A stretch of DNA of 46,202 nt from Betaproteobacteria bacterium HGW-Betaproteobacteria-4. Its GTDB lineage: Bacteria; Pseudomonadota; Gammaproteobacteria; Burkholderiales; Rhodocyclaceae. The translations under genes were made by a program, and so were the position numbers. The DNA lies in the NCBI GenBank assembly GCA_002840785.1, contig PHCH01000025.1:1-46202 (forward strand). Direction: 5' to 3'. Below, one piece after another: positions 19,121 to 27,971 of this stretch (positions are counted from its first letter, which is position 1; each line of letters starts with the position of its first letter). A model generated the notes under the pieces. It saw only the letters and a list, made by a program, of their open reading frames with translations, was not told the DNA's origin and searched no databases.

Positions 19121-22100
19121 GTGAGTAAGCTGCACCTGCCGAATCCCCCGGCAATTCCGACCGATGTGCGTATCGCGCTGTATCACCGGCTGCATTGGCT
19201 GTGGCCGGTGCTTGCCAGTCGTGGCATCCGCCTGCTCGGCTGGGGGGTGTTCGCCGCCTGGCTGGCCTTTGTCGTTCTGATCTTGGCCCTGCGCTACGCG
19301 GTTCTGCCGAAGATAGGCGACTACCAGAGCGAGATCGAACGGGCCGTAACGCAGGCCGTCGGGCTGCCGGTCAAGATTGGCCACATCGAGGCGCGCTGGC
19401 GGGGGCTGAATCCCGATCTGGTGCTCGACGAGGTGATGGTTGCCGACCGCCAGGGTGCCCCGGCCTTCACGCTGGCCCGCATCGAAGGCGTCCTTTCCTG
19501 GCACACCCTGTGGCGCCTGCGGCCGACGCTGGCCCTGCTCGTTTTTGATCGCCCGGTCCTCCACATCCGGCGCGAAACCAACGGCAAGATCACGGTGGCC
19601 GGCGTCGACACCGAAGGCGAGAGCGATCCGGCCTTTGGCGAGTGGGTGCTCCAACAGCGGCGCATTCGCATCCGCGATGCGACGATTGTCTGGGACGACC
19701 GCCTGCGCAAGGCGCCGCCGCTCGTTCTCGAAGACCTGCAGCTTGCCCTCGACAACAGCGGGCGCCGCCATCGCTTCGGCCTGTCGGCCGCGCCGCCGGA
19801 TGAACTGGCCGCCCGCGTCGACATCCGGGGCGAGGTCAAGGGCGATCTCGGCGAGGCGCTCGAAAATTTGTCCGGGCGGCTTTTTGTTGAACTCGATTAC
19901 GCCGATCTGGCCGGCTGGCGGGCCTGGCTCGATTATCCCGTGCATCTGCCACGCGGGCGGGGGGCGCTGCGCGTCTGGGGCGATCTCGGCGACGGGACCG
20001 GCAAGCTGACGGCCGACGTGGCGCTCGAGGATGTGCACATGCGCCTTGGCCGGCAGTTGCCTGAACTGGAACTGGCCAGCATGCGCGGCCGGATCGCCGG
20101 CCAATACAAGGCCGATGCCTGGATGGTTGCCGGGCACCAGGTCGAATTGCAGACGCAGGATGGCATCCGCATCGCGCCGAGCGATTTCAAGGTCGAATGG
20201 CAACGTGATGCGGCGACTGCTACGGTCAACGGCAATTCCAGTGCCAGTTTTCTCGACCTCGCCGTGCTCGGCCGCCTGGCCGCCTATTTGCCGCTCGATG
20301 CGCAAAGCCGCGGGCTGCTCCTCCGCCACCGGCCGCAGGGGCGGATTGCCGAATTGCGGGCAAGCTGGACGCTCGAGGGCGAAAAGCTCAGCCGTTACAG
20401 CCTGCGAGCCGGCTTTCGCGACATGGGGATCGAGGCCGACCGCTATTTTCCCGGCGCCGGTGGCGTTTCGGGATCGATCGATCTGACTGAAAAGGGGGGC
20501 GATCTGCGGCTCGATTCAGGCGTTTCGAGCCTGTCCTTGCCGGCCATTTTCCCCGAGCCGGACATCGCGCTCGATGCCCTCAAGGTCAAGGCGAGCTGGA
20601 AAAATTCGCCGCACGGGACCGACATCCAACTCGACAAGCTCGAATTTGCCGGGCCGGATGCGGCTGGTTCGGCCCAGGGGACGTATCGCTACACCGGCGA
20701 TGGGCCGGGCGAAATCGATCTGACGGCGAGCATCGAGCGCGGCGAGGGGCGCGCCGTCTGGCGTTACATGCCGCACGCCGTCAATGCCGCGGCCCGCAAC
20801 TGGATCCGGCGCGGCATCGTCGGCGGTCGCGGCTACGACGGCAAGCTCATTCTCAAGGGCAATCTCAAGGATTTCCCTTTCCGCGACGGCAAGGGCGGCA
20901 GGTTCATCGTCACCGCCAAGGCGACTGGCGCCAAGGTCGATTATGCCGACGGCTGGCCGGTCATCGACGACATCGATGCCGACATGAGCTTCGACACCGG
21001 CATGCGGATCAAGGCCAGCAAGGGGCGCATCCTTGGCGCGACGCTGGCCGACGTCAAGGTCGATATTCCCGATTTTGAAGCGCACGAAGAGATGTTGCTC
21101 GTGCGCGGTACGGCCCGCGGGCCGACCGGCGAGTTCCTGCGGTTCATCGAGGAAAGCCCGGTGACGGAAAAAATCGATCGCTTCACCGAAGGCATGAAGG
21201 CCGCCGGCAACGGCAGCCTCAAGCTCGAGCTCGACATTCCCCTGCGCCACGCCCTCGACACCCGGATGCGCGGCGACTATCGCTTCCTCAACAACCAGTT
21301 GCAGCCGCTCGCCGGGCTGCCGCCGCTGACCCAGGTCAACGGCCGCCTGCTGCTCACCGAAAATACCGTGGCCTCGCAAGATATTGCCGGCCAGGTCTTT
21401 GGCGGTCCGCTCAAGGTGCAGGTCAGGAGTGCCGCCGAAAAGGTGGCTGTAGTGGCCACCGGCACGGCCGCCATCGGCGAGGTGAGCCGGCATTTTGGCT
21501 GGCCCTTGATCAACCATCTGAGCGGCAACGCGGCCTGGAAAGCGGACATCGGCATCCGTCGGCGCAATGCCGACGTGGTGGTGGAGTCCGACCTGCTGGG
21601 AATCAGTTCGCCGTTGCCCGAGCCGCTCAACAAGAACGCGATGACGGCGCTGCCTCTGCGCATCGAGCGCACGGCGCCGGATGCCGAGCGCGAGCAGTAT
21701 CGGATCACCCTCGGCCAGGTTGGCCAGGGGCTGGTCGTTCGCCGGCTGGGCAATTGGGAGCGCGGCGTCCTGGCCGTTGGCGAGGGGGAACTGCGCCTGC
21801 CGGATAAAGGGCTGGCGGTGCGCGTGGCAACGCCGCGCATCGACGCCGATGCCTGGCGGAATTTCCTGCCCGAGGGGGCTGCCGGGGGCGATGGCAACGG
21901 CCTGGCGCTCAGCGTGGTGACGCTCAAGACACCGCAGCTGCATCTCTTCGACCGCGATTACAACCAGGTCGAGGTCAGTCTGCGCCCGCAAGACAGCGGC
22001 TGGCAGATCGGCCTCAATACCCGCGAGGCGGTCGGCAATGTTTTCTGGAAGAGCGCCGGCGAAGGCTGGGTCGAGGGCAATTTCAAGCGTCTCGTTGTGC

Positions 22101-23008
22101 GGCCCGCGGCCGAGGCCGCCGAGGGCACTTCGTCGCTGATCAATACGCTGCCCGGCATGAGCCTGACGGTAGACAACTTTTTTGTCGGCGACAAGGCCCT
22201 CGGCCGGCTCGAACTCAAGGCGCGCAACGACAAGGGGGCGTGGCACCTCGACCACCTGAACCTGGAAAACCCGGACGGCGGCCTGAAGGGCAAGGCGGTC
22301 TGGAACAACACCGGCGCCAGCCACACCCGGCTTGATTTCGAGCTGAACGCCAGGGACATGGGCAAGCTGCTCGACCGGCTCGGCTACGCCGACTCGGTGC
22401 GCCGCGGCAAGGCCAAAATGACCGGCGACCTGAAATGGAACGGGCCGCTCACCGACATTCACTATCCGTCGCTGACCGGGCAAATGACCGTCGAGGCCGA
22501 AAAGGGCCAGTTCAACAAGCTCGAACCCGGTGTCGGCAAGCTGCTCGGGCTGATTTCGCTGCAGTCGCTGCCGCGTCGGCTGACCCTGGACTTTCGCGAT
22601 ATTTTCAGCGATGGCCTGGCTTTCGACAGCATCGAAGGCAAGCTGTCCATCCGCCAGGGCGTCATGCGTACCGTCGATCCCTTGCGCATTTACGGGCCGT
22701 CGGCGCAGATCGAAATGCAGGGCGAAACCGATCTCAAGGCTGAAACGCAGGACATGCAGGTGGTCGTCCGTCCCGAGCTGGGCGGGCTGGCGGCGGTCGG
22801 CGCGGCGGCACTGGTCAATCCGGTGGTCGGTGCGGCGGCGCTGGTCGCCAACACGGTGCTGCAAAAGCCGCTCAATCGCCTGTTCAGCTATCGCTATCAT
22901 GTCACCGGCACCTGGGCCGATCCGCAGGTCGACAAGACCGGGGAATCGGCGCCGGAGGCAACGTCGCCGCCGGAAGTCGGCGGCCAACCCGTGGAGAGCA
23001 AGCCATGA
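19121..23008 (+). CDS. yhdP: YhdP-family AsmA-like envelope protein
   Basis: A 1295-residue protein beginning at GTG. One membrane helix near the N-terminus (about residues 40-62, GWGVFAAWLAFVVLILALRY) anchors a very long periplasmic region rich in beta structure, ending with the AsmA-like C-terminal region around VDPLRIYGPSAQIEMQGETD. YhdP and its relatives bridge inner and outer membranes and carry phospholipids outward. Length and the DUF3971-type layout match the family. It lies divergent from glnE and overlaps the nitrilase start (ATGA); yhdP next to tldD is a conserved arrangement in proteobacteria. An uptake-like repeat encodes ATATVNGNSSASF. Confidence 0.9.
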   Translation: MSKLHLPNPPAIPTDVRIALYHRLHWLWPVLASRGIRLLGWGVFAAWLAFVVLILALRYAVLPKIGDYQSEIERAVTQAVGLPVKIGHIEARWRGLNPDLVLDEVMVADRQGAPAFTLARIEGVLSWHTLWRLRPTLALLVFDRPVLHIRRETNGKITVAGVDTEGESDPAFGEWVLQQRRIRIRDATIVWDDRLRKAPPLVLEDLQLALDNSGRRHRFGLSAAPPDELAARVDIRGEVKGDLGEALENLSGRLFVELDYADLAGWRAWLDYPVHLPRGRGALRVWGDLGDGTGKLTADVALEDVHMRLGRQLPELELASMRGRIAGQYKADAWMVAGHQVELQTQDGIRIAPSDFKVEWQRDAATATVNGNSSASFLDLAVLGRLAAYLPLDAQSRGLLLRHRPQGRIAELRASWTLEGEKLSRYSLRAGFRDMGIEADRYFPGAGGVSGSIDLTEKGGDLRLDSGVSSLSLPAIFPEPDIALDALKVKASWKNSPHGTDIQLDKLEFAGPDAAGSAQGTYRYTGDGPGEIDLTASIERGEGRAVWRYMPHAVNAAARNWIRRGIVGGRGYDGKLILKGNLKDFPFRDGKGGRFIVTAKATGAKVDYADGWPVIDDIDADMSFDTGMRIKASKGRILGATLADVKVDIPDFEAHEEMLLVRGTARGPTGEFLRFIEESPVTEKIDRFTEGMKAAGNGSLKLELDIPLRHALDTRMRGDYRFLNNQLQPLAGLPPLTQVNGRLLLTENTVASQDIAGQVFGGPLKVQVRSAAEKVAVVATGTAAIGEVSRHFGWPLINHLSGNAAWKADIGIRRRNADVVVESDLLGISSPLPEPLNKNAMTALPLRIERTAPDAEREQYRITLGQVGQGLVVRRLGNWERGVLAVGEGELRLPDKGLAVRVATPRIDADAWRNFLPEGAAGGDGNGLALSVVTLKTPQLHLFDRDYNQVEVSLRPQDSGWQIGLNTREAVGNVFWKSAGEGWVEGNFKRLVVRPAAEAAEGTSSLINTLPGMSLTVDNFFVGDKALGRLELKARNDKGAWHLDHLNLENPDGGLKGKAVWNNTGASHTRLDFELNARDMGKLLDRLGYADSVRRGKAKMTGDLKWNGPLTDIHYPSLTGQMTVEAEKGQFNKLEPGVGKLLGLISLQSLPRRLTLDFRDIFSDGLAFDSIEGKLSIRQGVMRTVDPLRIYGPSAQIEMQGETDLKAETQDMQVVVRPELGGLAAVGAAALVNPVVGAAALVANTVLQKPLNRLFSYRYHVTGTWADPQVDKTGESAPEATSPPEVGGQPVESKP
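20219..20251 (+). repeat. Uptake-signal-like repeat, copy 6
   Basis: Core GCTACGGTCAAC, weaker tracts CAATT and AGTTTT. Inside yhdP. Confidence 0.6.
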
Positions 23009-23814
23009 CCAAGGAGAATTGCCGTATCGCCGCCGTGCAGATGATTTCCGGGCCGCGCGTTGGCGACAATCTGGCCACGGCCGGCCGGCTCATCGCCGAG
23101 GCCGTCGGGCAGGGCGCCCAGCTGGTCGTCTTGCCCGAGTATTTCCCCATCATCGGCGCAGTCGATGCCGACCGCGTGCGGGCGCGCGAGGATTTCGGCG
23201 TCGGGCCTATCCAGTCCTGGCTGGCTGAAACCGCGCAACGCCACGGCATCTGGATTTTTGCCGGTTCCCTGCCGTTGACCGCGAGCAAACCCGACAAGAT
23301 GCGCAACGCCAGCCTAGTCTTCAACCCGGCTGGCAAGTGTGTCGCGCGTTACGACAAGATCCACCTGTTCGGCTTCCACAAGGGCGATGAGTCCTACGAC
23401 GAGGCCAGCTTCATCGAGCCGGGCGAAACGCCGGTGGCGGTCGACACGCCGTTCGGCAAGGTCGCCCTGTCGATCTGCTACGACCTGCGTTTCCCCGAGT
23501 TGTACCGGGCCTTGGCGCCGGTCGATCTGATCCTCGTGCCGGCCGCCTTCACCGAAACCACGGGGCGTGCCCACTGGGAAATCCTGCTCCGCGCCCGGGC
23601 CATCGAGAACCAGTGTTATCTTCTCGCTGTCGGACAGGGCGGGCGCCATGAAAACGGCCGCATGACGCACGGCAACAGCATGATCATCGACCCATGGGGC
23701 GAGATTCTCGACCGCAAACTGAAGGGGCCGGGCGTCGTCATCGCCGATCTCGATCACCAGCGTCTTGCTGAAATTCGCGAGAGCCTGCCGGCCCTTGCCC
23801 ATCGCAAACTTTAA
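23005..23814 (+). CDS. Nitrilase-superfamily amidohydrolase (deaminated glutathione amidase type)
   Basis: A 269-residue carbon-nitrogen hydrolase with the complete catalytic triad: Glu in [11 protein letters not shown] (about residue 47), Lys in YDKIHLFGF (about 114) and Cys in [15 protein letters not shown] (about 157). The [12 protein letters not shown] and [10 protein letters not shown] stretches are typical of the NIT1/NIT2-like group, which hydrolyses deaminated glutathione or omega-amides. The exact substrate is inferred. The start overlaps the yhdP stop and tldD follows after 10 bases, so the three are likely one operon. Confidence 0.88.
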   Translation: MTKENCRIAAVQMISGPRVGDNLATAGRLIAEAVGQGAQLVVLPEYFPIIGAVDADRVRAREDFGVGPIQSWLAETAQRHGIWIFAGSLPLTASKPDKMRNASLVFNPAGKCVARYDKIHLFGFHKGDESYDEASFIEPGETPVAVDTPFGKVALSICYDLRFPELYRALAPVDLILVPAAFTETTGRAHWEILLRARAIENQCYLLAVGQGGRHENGRMTHGNSMIIDPWGEILDRKLKGPGVVIADLDHQRLAEIRESLPALAHRKL

Positions 23815-23824
23815 GGAAGCTTTG

Positions 23825-25168
23825 ATGACTCAGAACAGCGCCTTGGCCCAGGCCGAATCCCTGCTGCTGGCCCCCTTCTCGCTCAGCGAAGGCGACCTGT
23901 CGCGAACCTTCGGCCAGATCCTGCAGGGCGTCGGCGTGCGCGCCCTGTCCGGCGAGAAAACGGCCTTCGCCTACTCCGACGACATCAGTGCGCAGGCCCT
24001 CGGCGACGCCGCCAACGCCGTGCGGGCGATTGGCGCGGCCGGGCAGGATTCCCGTTTTGGCCAATTTTTCCGGTCGACCGTAGCAAGGTCGCTCTACGTA
24101 CCGCACGACCCGATTGCCTCGCTGCCGGCCGATGCCAAGGTCAAATTGCTCGAACGTCTGGAAGGCTTTGCCCGGGCGCTCGACCCGCGCATCAAACAGG
24201 TCATGGCCTCGCTCGCCGGCGAGTATGAAGTGATCCTCGTTGCCGGCTCCGACGGTCGTCTGGCCGCCGACATCCGGCCGCTCGTCCGTTGCTCGATCTC
24301 GGTCATCGTCGAGGAAAACGGCAAGCGCGAACAGGGCTCGTCGGGCGGCGGCGGGCGTTTCGACTTCGGCTATTTCGACGACGAAATTCTCCAGCGCTAC
24401 GCCAAGGAAGCCGTCCATCAGGCCGTCACCAACCTCCATGCCGAGCCCGCCCCGGCTGGTCAGATGACGGTCGTGCTCGGTGCCGGCTGGCCCGGCATCC
24501 TGCTCCACGAAGCCGTCGGCCACGGCCTCGAAGGCGACTTCAACCGCAAGGGCAGCTCGACTTTCTCCGGCCGGATCGGCCAGCGCGTCGCCGCCGAGGG
24601 CGTCACCGTCATCGACGACGGCACGATTGCCGACCGCCGTGGCTCATTGAACATCGACGACGAAGGCAACGCGACGCAGCGCACCGTGCTGATCGAGGAC
24701 GGCATCCTTAAGGGCTACCTGCAGGACAGCCTGAACGCCCGCCTCATGGGCGTCGCCCCGACCGGCAACGGCCGCCGCGAATCCTTCGCCCACCTGCCCA
24801 TCCCGCGCATGACCAACACCATGATGCTGGCCGGCGAGCACGACCCGGCGGAAATCATCCAGTCGGTCAAGAAAGGCATCTACGCCGCTAATTTCGGTGG
24901 CGGCCAGGTCGATATCACGAGCGGCAAGTTTGTTTTCTCGATGAGCGAGGCCTACCTCATCGAAGATGGCAAGGTAACGCGCCCGATCAAGGGCGCCACG
25001 CTGATCGGCAACGGGCCGGAGGCGATGACCCGCGTCTCGATGATCGGCAACGACCTCAAACTCGACCCCGGCGTCGGTACCTGCGGCAAGGACGGCCAAA
25101 GCGTACCGGTCGGCGTTGGCCAGCCCACCTTGCGTATCGATGGACTGACGGTGGGGGGTACTGCATAA
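23825..25168 (+). CDS. tldD: TldD metalloprotease subunit with internal deletion
   Basis: Start ATG at 23825 follows AAGGAAG. TldD/TldE is a cytoplasmic Zn protease that matures microcins and antitoxin-type peptides. The Zn motif [12 protein letters not shown] and the following [14 protein letters not shown] are intact, as is the C-terminal [16 protein letters not shown]. The product is 447 residues, about 35-40 shorter than usual. The gap lies near residue 34: FGQI runs directly into [20 protein letters not shown], omitting the conserved stretch with YADLYFQ and SLEEGIVKSGSF. The deletion is in frame, so a protein is made, but its N-terminal domain is probably compromised. A minus-oriented uptake-like repeat encodes [10 protein letters not shown]. 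Confidence 0.9.
   Translation: MTQNSALAQAESLLLAPFSLSEGDLSRTFGQILQGVGVRALSGEKTAFAYSDDISAQALGDAANAVRAIGAAGQDSRFGQFFRSTVARSLYVPHDPIASLPADAKVKLLERLEGFARALDPRIKQVMASLAGEYEVILVAGSDGRLAADIRPLVRCSISVIVEENGKREQGSSGGGGRFDFGYFDDEILQRYAKEAVHQAVTNLHAEPAPAGQMTVVLGAGWPGILLHEAVGHGLEGDFNRKGSSTFSGRIGQRVAAEGVTVIDDGTIADRRGSLNIDDEGNATQRTVLIEDGILKGYLQDSLNARLMGVAPTGNGRRESFAHLPIPRMTNTMMLAGEHDPAEIIQSVKKGIYAANFGGGQVDITSGKFVFSMSEAYLIEDGKVTRPIKGATLIGNGPEAMTRVSMIGNDLKLDPGVGTCGKDGQSVPVGVGQPTLRIDGLTVGGTA
24052..24084 (-). repeat. Uptake-signal-like repeat, copy 7
   Basis: Minus-strand core GCTACGGTCGAC, then GGAAAAATT and GGCCAAAAC. Inside tldD, antisense to the gene, in a poorly conserved stretch. Confidence 0.8.
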
Positions 25169-25198
25169 TATCTAGTCACATTGTTGAGGGGGCTTTCG

Positions 25199-25831
25199 AT
25201 GCGCGCACTGATTTTTCTTGCTGGCTGTTTGCTGTCTGCTTCGGTTTTGGCTCAATCGACGCCTCTGGCAAGCGCCGCGCAGGAACGCTTGAAAGCGCTC
25301 GGCGCCGATCCTGTCGCCTTGCGGGCGGCGATCGATGCCGGCAAAAAGGCCACCTTTTTCTGTGCCAATTGCCACGGCGAAGACGGCATCAGCAAGACGC
25401 CGGATGTGCCTAACCTGGCCGGCCAGAACCCGGCCTACCTGCTCGAACAGATTCGCAAGTTCGGCGCCGGTGAGCGCAAGGATCAGTTCATGCAAGGCCT
25501 GATCAAGGTGCTCAAGGACGAAGAGCGGGTGCAGGTGGCCACCTACTACGCCAGCATGAAGGTTGCCCCGTCGGCTGCCGACAACGGCCAGGTGCCGCGC
25601 GGCAAGGAGTTGTTCAGCAAGCTGTGCGTCCGCTGCCATGGCGAGCAGGCCCGAGGCAACGAGCTTTTCCCCCGTCTGGCCGGGCAAAAGGTGCCTTACC
25701 TGAAGACCTCGATCACCCGCTATCGCGACATGACCGGCGTGCGCAACAACCAGCTCATGGCCATTGCCACGGCCCCGCTCAAGAACGAAGACATCACGGC
25801 CATCGCCAACTACCTGACGCAGATGCCCTGA
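25199..25831 (+). CDS. Cytochrome c4-type diheme cytochrome
   Basis: Start at 25199 after a GAGGGGG site. A signal peptide (MRALIFLAGCLLSASVLAQ) exports a mature protein with two class I heme domains: CANCH (about residue 59) and CVRCH (about 145), each followed by conserved Met-ligand regions (QFMQGLI; GVRNNQLMA). Length 210 residues matches cytochrome c4, an electron donor to terminal oxidases or nitrite reductases. It could also serve the electron-transfer cluster 5 kb downstream, but nothing in the sequence proves that. Confidence 0.9.
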   Translation: MRALIFLAGCLLSASVLAQSTPLASAAQERLKALGADPVALRAAIDAGKKATFFCANCHGEDGISKTPDVPNLAGQNPAYLLEQIRKFGAGERKDQFMQGLIKVLKDEERVQVATYYASMKVAPSAADNGQVPRGKELFSKLCVRCHGEQARGNELFPRLAGQKVPYLKTSITRYRDMTGVRNNQLMAIATAPLKNEDITAIANYLTQMP

Positions 25832-25935
25832 GCGACGGCTTGGCCGTCATGCGACATTGTTGATTCGTATCATGGTCTTGCGGCAAATGCCGCGGCTATC
25901 CTCCTGGCTCGAAAAAAGCCATCCCGGGAGGCCTC

Positions 25936-26718
25936 GTGAAGACCGTACTGTCTACGCTGCTCGCATTTTTCCTTTGTCTGGCCGGCCACGATGCGCTGGC
26001 CCAGATCAGCGACATTAATTCGGCGATCAACAAGGCCGGGCGCCAGCGGATGCTGTCGCAGCGCATGGCCAAGGCCTATTTTCAAATTGGCCAACAAATC
26101 GACGTCGACCGTAGCAGGAAGATCCTCGATGCCTCGATTGCCGTCTTCGACCGGCAGCATGTCGAGTTGAAGAACTACGCGCCGACACCGGAAATCAAGG
26201 ACATCTACCTCAAGCTCGAAAAATCCTGGCTGGCCTACAAGGATGTTCTGGTCGGGGCCACGCCATCGCCGGAAAACGGGCGAAAAGTCCTGGCCATTTC
26301 CGAAGATGTCCTCGTCCTCGCGCATCAGGCAACCGTCATGCTCGAAAAGAAATCAAGCTCGAATGCCGGCCGTCTGGTAAATGTTTCCGGACGCCAGCGC
26401 ATGTTGTCGCAGCGCATGGCCAAGTATTACCAGGCGGCCTCGTGGGGCATCGCCGACAACGGCGGAACGGCCAGTCTGGGCAAGGTCCGCAAGGAATTCT
26501 CCGATGCCTTGCAGGAACTGGCCGTGGCGCCGGCCAACACGGCGCAGATCAAGGACAGCCTGGACCTCGTCAGGCAGCAATGGATTTTCTTCGAGAGCGC
26601 CCTCAACCAGAAAATCGGCGGCGACAAGCGGGCGCAACTGGCCGTGGCGACGACCAGCGAACGCATCCTCGAAGAAATGGAATGGGCGGTTGGTCTTTAC
26701 GAAAAGTTGCCGAAGTAG
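25936..26718 (+). CDS. Secreted protein with two PilJ/NarX-type sensory domains
   Basis: A 260-residue protein with an N-terminal signal peptide (cleavage near DALAQ) and no other membrane helix. Two copies of the type IV pilus methyl-accepting-transducer N-terminal domain are visible: AGRQRMLSQRMAKAYFQIG (about 34-52) and SGRQRMLSQRMAKYYQAASW (about 153-172). In NarX and PilJ this domain lies in the periplasm and senses ligands or cell contact; here no signalling domain follows. It may be a periplasmic sensor partner of the NarX-like kinase downstream, which lacks this domain. That role is inference. A minus-oriented uptake-like repeat lies within it. Confidence 0.82.
   Translation: MKTVLSTLLAFFLCLAGHDALAQISDINSAINKAGRQRMLSQRMAKAYFQIGQQIDVDRSRKILDASIAVFDRQHVELKNYAPTPEIKDIYLKLEKSWLAYKDVLVGATPSPENGRKVLAISEDVLVLAHQATVMLEKKSSSNAGRLVNVSGRQRMLSQRMAKYYQAASWGIADNGGTASLGKVRKEFSDALQELAVAPANTAQIKDSLDLVRQQWIFFESALNQKIGGDKRAQLAVATTSERILEEMEWAVGLYEKLPK
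26083..26115 (-). repeat. Uptake-signal-like repeat, copy 8
   Basis: Minus-strand core GCTACGGTCGAC, then GATTTG and GGCCAATTTG. Inside the PilJ-domain gene. Confidence 0.7.
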
Positions 26719-26823
26719 CTGATTTGCCGCCCGGGCTGGGCTGGCTGAGGGGCGCCCGGCTCTGAATCTTCGATGGCCATCCGTTAGAATGCTGGCTTTC
26801 CGCATTTCTGGACGAGACTGGCC

Positions 26824-27915
26824 ATGACGCAGCACAGCACGCAAACGAGCAAACCCAACACCGACGACCTGCGCATCAAGGAAATCAAGGAACTGGTGCC
26901 GCCGGCCCACGTTTTCCGCGAATACCCGGTGTCCACCCGCGCCGCCCAGACGACCTATGCCGCCCGCCAGGCGATCCATCGCGTCCTGCATGGCGCCGAC
27001 GACCGCCTGCTCGTCGTCATCGGCCCCTGCTCGATCCACGACCATGACCTGGCCATCGATTACGCCAAGAAGCTGGCCAAGGAAGCCGAGAAATACGCCG
27101 AAGACCTCATCGTCGTCATGCGCGTCTATTTCGAAAAGCCGCGCACGACGGTCGGCTGGAAAGGGCTGATCAACGATCCTCGCCTCGACAACACCTTCCG
27201 CATCAACGAAGGCCTGCGCCTGGCCCGGCGCATCCTGCTCGAAATCAACGAGCTCGACCTGCCCTGCGCCACCGAATTCCTCGACACCATCACGCCGCAA
27301 TACACCGCCGACCTCATCGCCTGGGGGGCCATCGGGGCGCGCACCACCGAATCGCAGGTGCATCGCGAGCTGGCCTCCGGCCTGTCCTGCCCGGTCGGTT
27401 TCAAGAACGGCACCGACGGCAACATGCGTATCGCTGTCGACGCCATCCGCTCGGCCAATTCGCCGCATCATTTCCTGTCGGTGACCAAGTCCGGCCACAC
27501 CGCCATCGTGTCGACGACGGGCAACGAGGACTGCCACGTCATCCTGCGCGGCGGCAAGGAACCGAACTACGACGCCGCCAGCGTCGATGCCGCGTGCACC
27601 GAAATCGCCAAGTCCGGCCTCGCCGCCCGGCTCATGGTCGATTTCTCGCACGGCAACAGCCGCAAGCAGTTCAAGCTGCAAATGGAAGTCTGCGACAGCG
27701 TCGCCGCCCAGCTGACCGCCGGTGAAGACCGCATCGTCGGCGTCATGGTCGAATCGCACCTCGTCGAAGGCCGCCAGGACATCGTCCCGGACAAGCCGCT
27801 GACCTACGGCCAGAGCGTCACCGATGCCTGCATCAACTGGGAAGACAGCGTCAAGGTACTCGATCAGCTGGCCGCCGCCGTGCGCGCCCGGCGGGTGGCG
27901 GAAGCCGCCGAGTAG
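26824..27915 (+). CDS. aroG: 3-deoxy-D-arabino-heptulosonate-7-phosphate synthase, class I
   Basis: A 363-residue type Ia DAHP synthase that condenses phosphoenolpyruvate and erythrose-4-phosphate, the first step of aromatic amino acid synthesis. Family motifs include VVIGPCSIHD, RVYFEKPRTTVGWKGLINDP (about residues 100-119), GARTTESQVHRELASGLSCP and VDFSHGNSRKQ. Metal ligands Cys (in GPCSIHD) and the C-terminal His/Glu/Asp region are present. The N-terminal DDLRIKEIKELVPPAHV is the segment involved in feedback inhibition in E. coli AroG/F. The inhibiting amino acid cannot be assigned. Confidence 0.95.
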   Translation: MTQHSTQTSKPNTDDLRIKEIKELVPPAHVFREYPVSTRAAQTTYAARQAIHRVLHGADDRLLVVIGPCSIHDHDLAIDYAKKLAKEAEKYAEDLIVVMRVYFEKPRTTVGWKGLINDPRLDNTFRINEGLRLARRILLEINELDLPCATEFLDTITPQYTADLIAWGAIGARTTESQVHRELASGLSCPVGFKNGTDGNMRIAVDAIRSANSPHHFLSVTKSGHTAIVSTTGNEDCHVILRGGKEPNYDAASVDAACTEIAKSGLAARLMVDFSHGNSRKQFKLQMEVCDSVAAQLTAGEDRIVGVMVESHLVEGRQDIVPDKPLTYGQSVTDACINWEDSVKVLDQLAAAVRARRVAEAAE

Positions 27916-27971
27916 GGCAGGGTGGTGCCGAGCCGGCAGAGGATGACCTGATGGCGCAAAGTGGCGGGTAG

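Noticed and set aside
20516..22987. An 823-codon open frame antisense to yhdP
   Set aside because: Codon-bias shadow of yhdP; no domain is recognisable.
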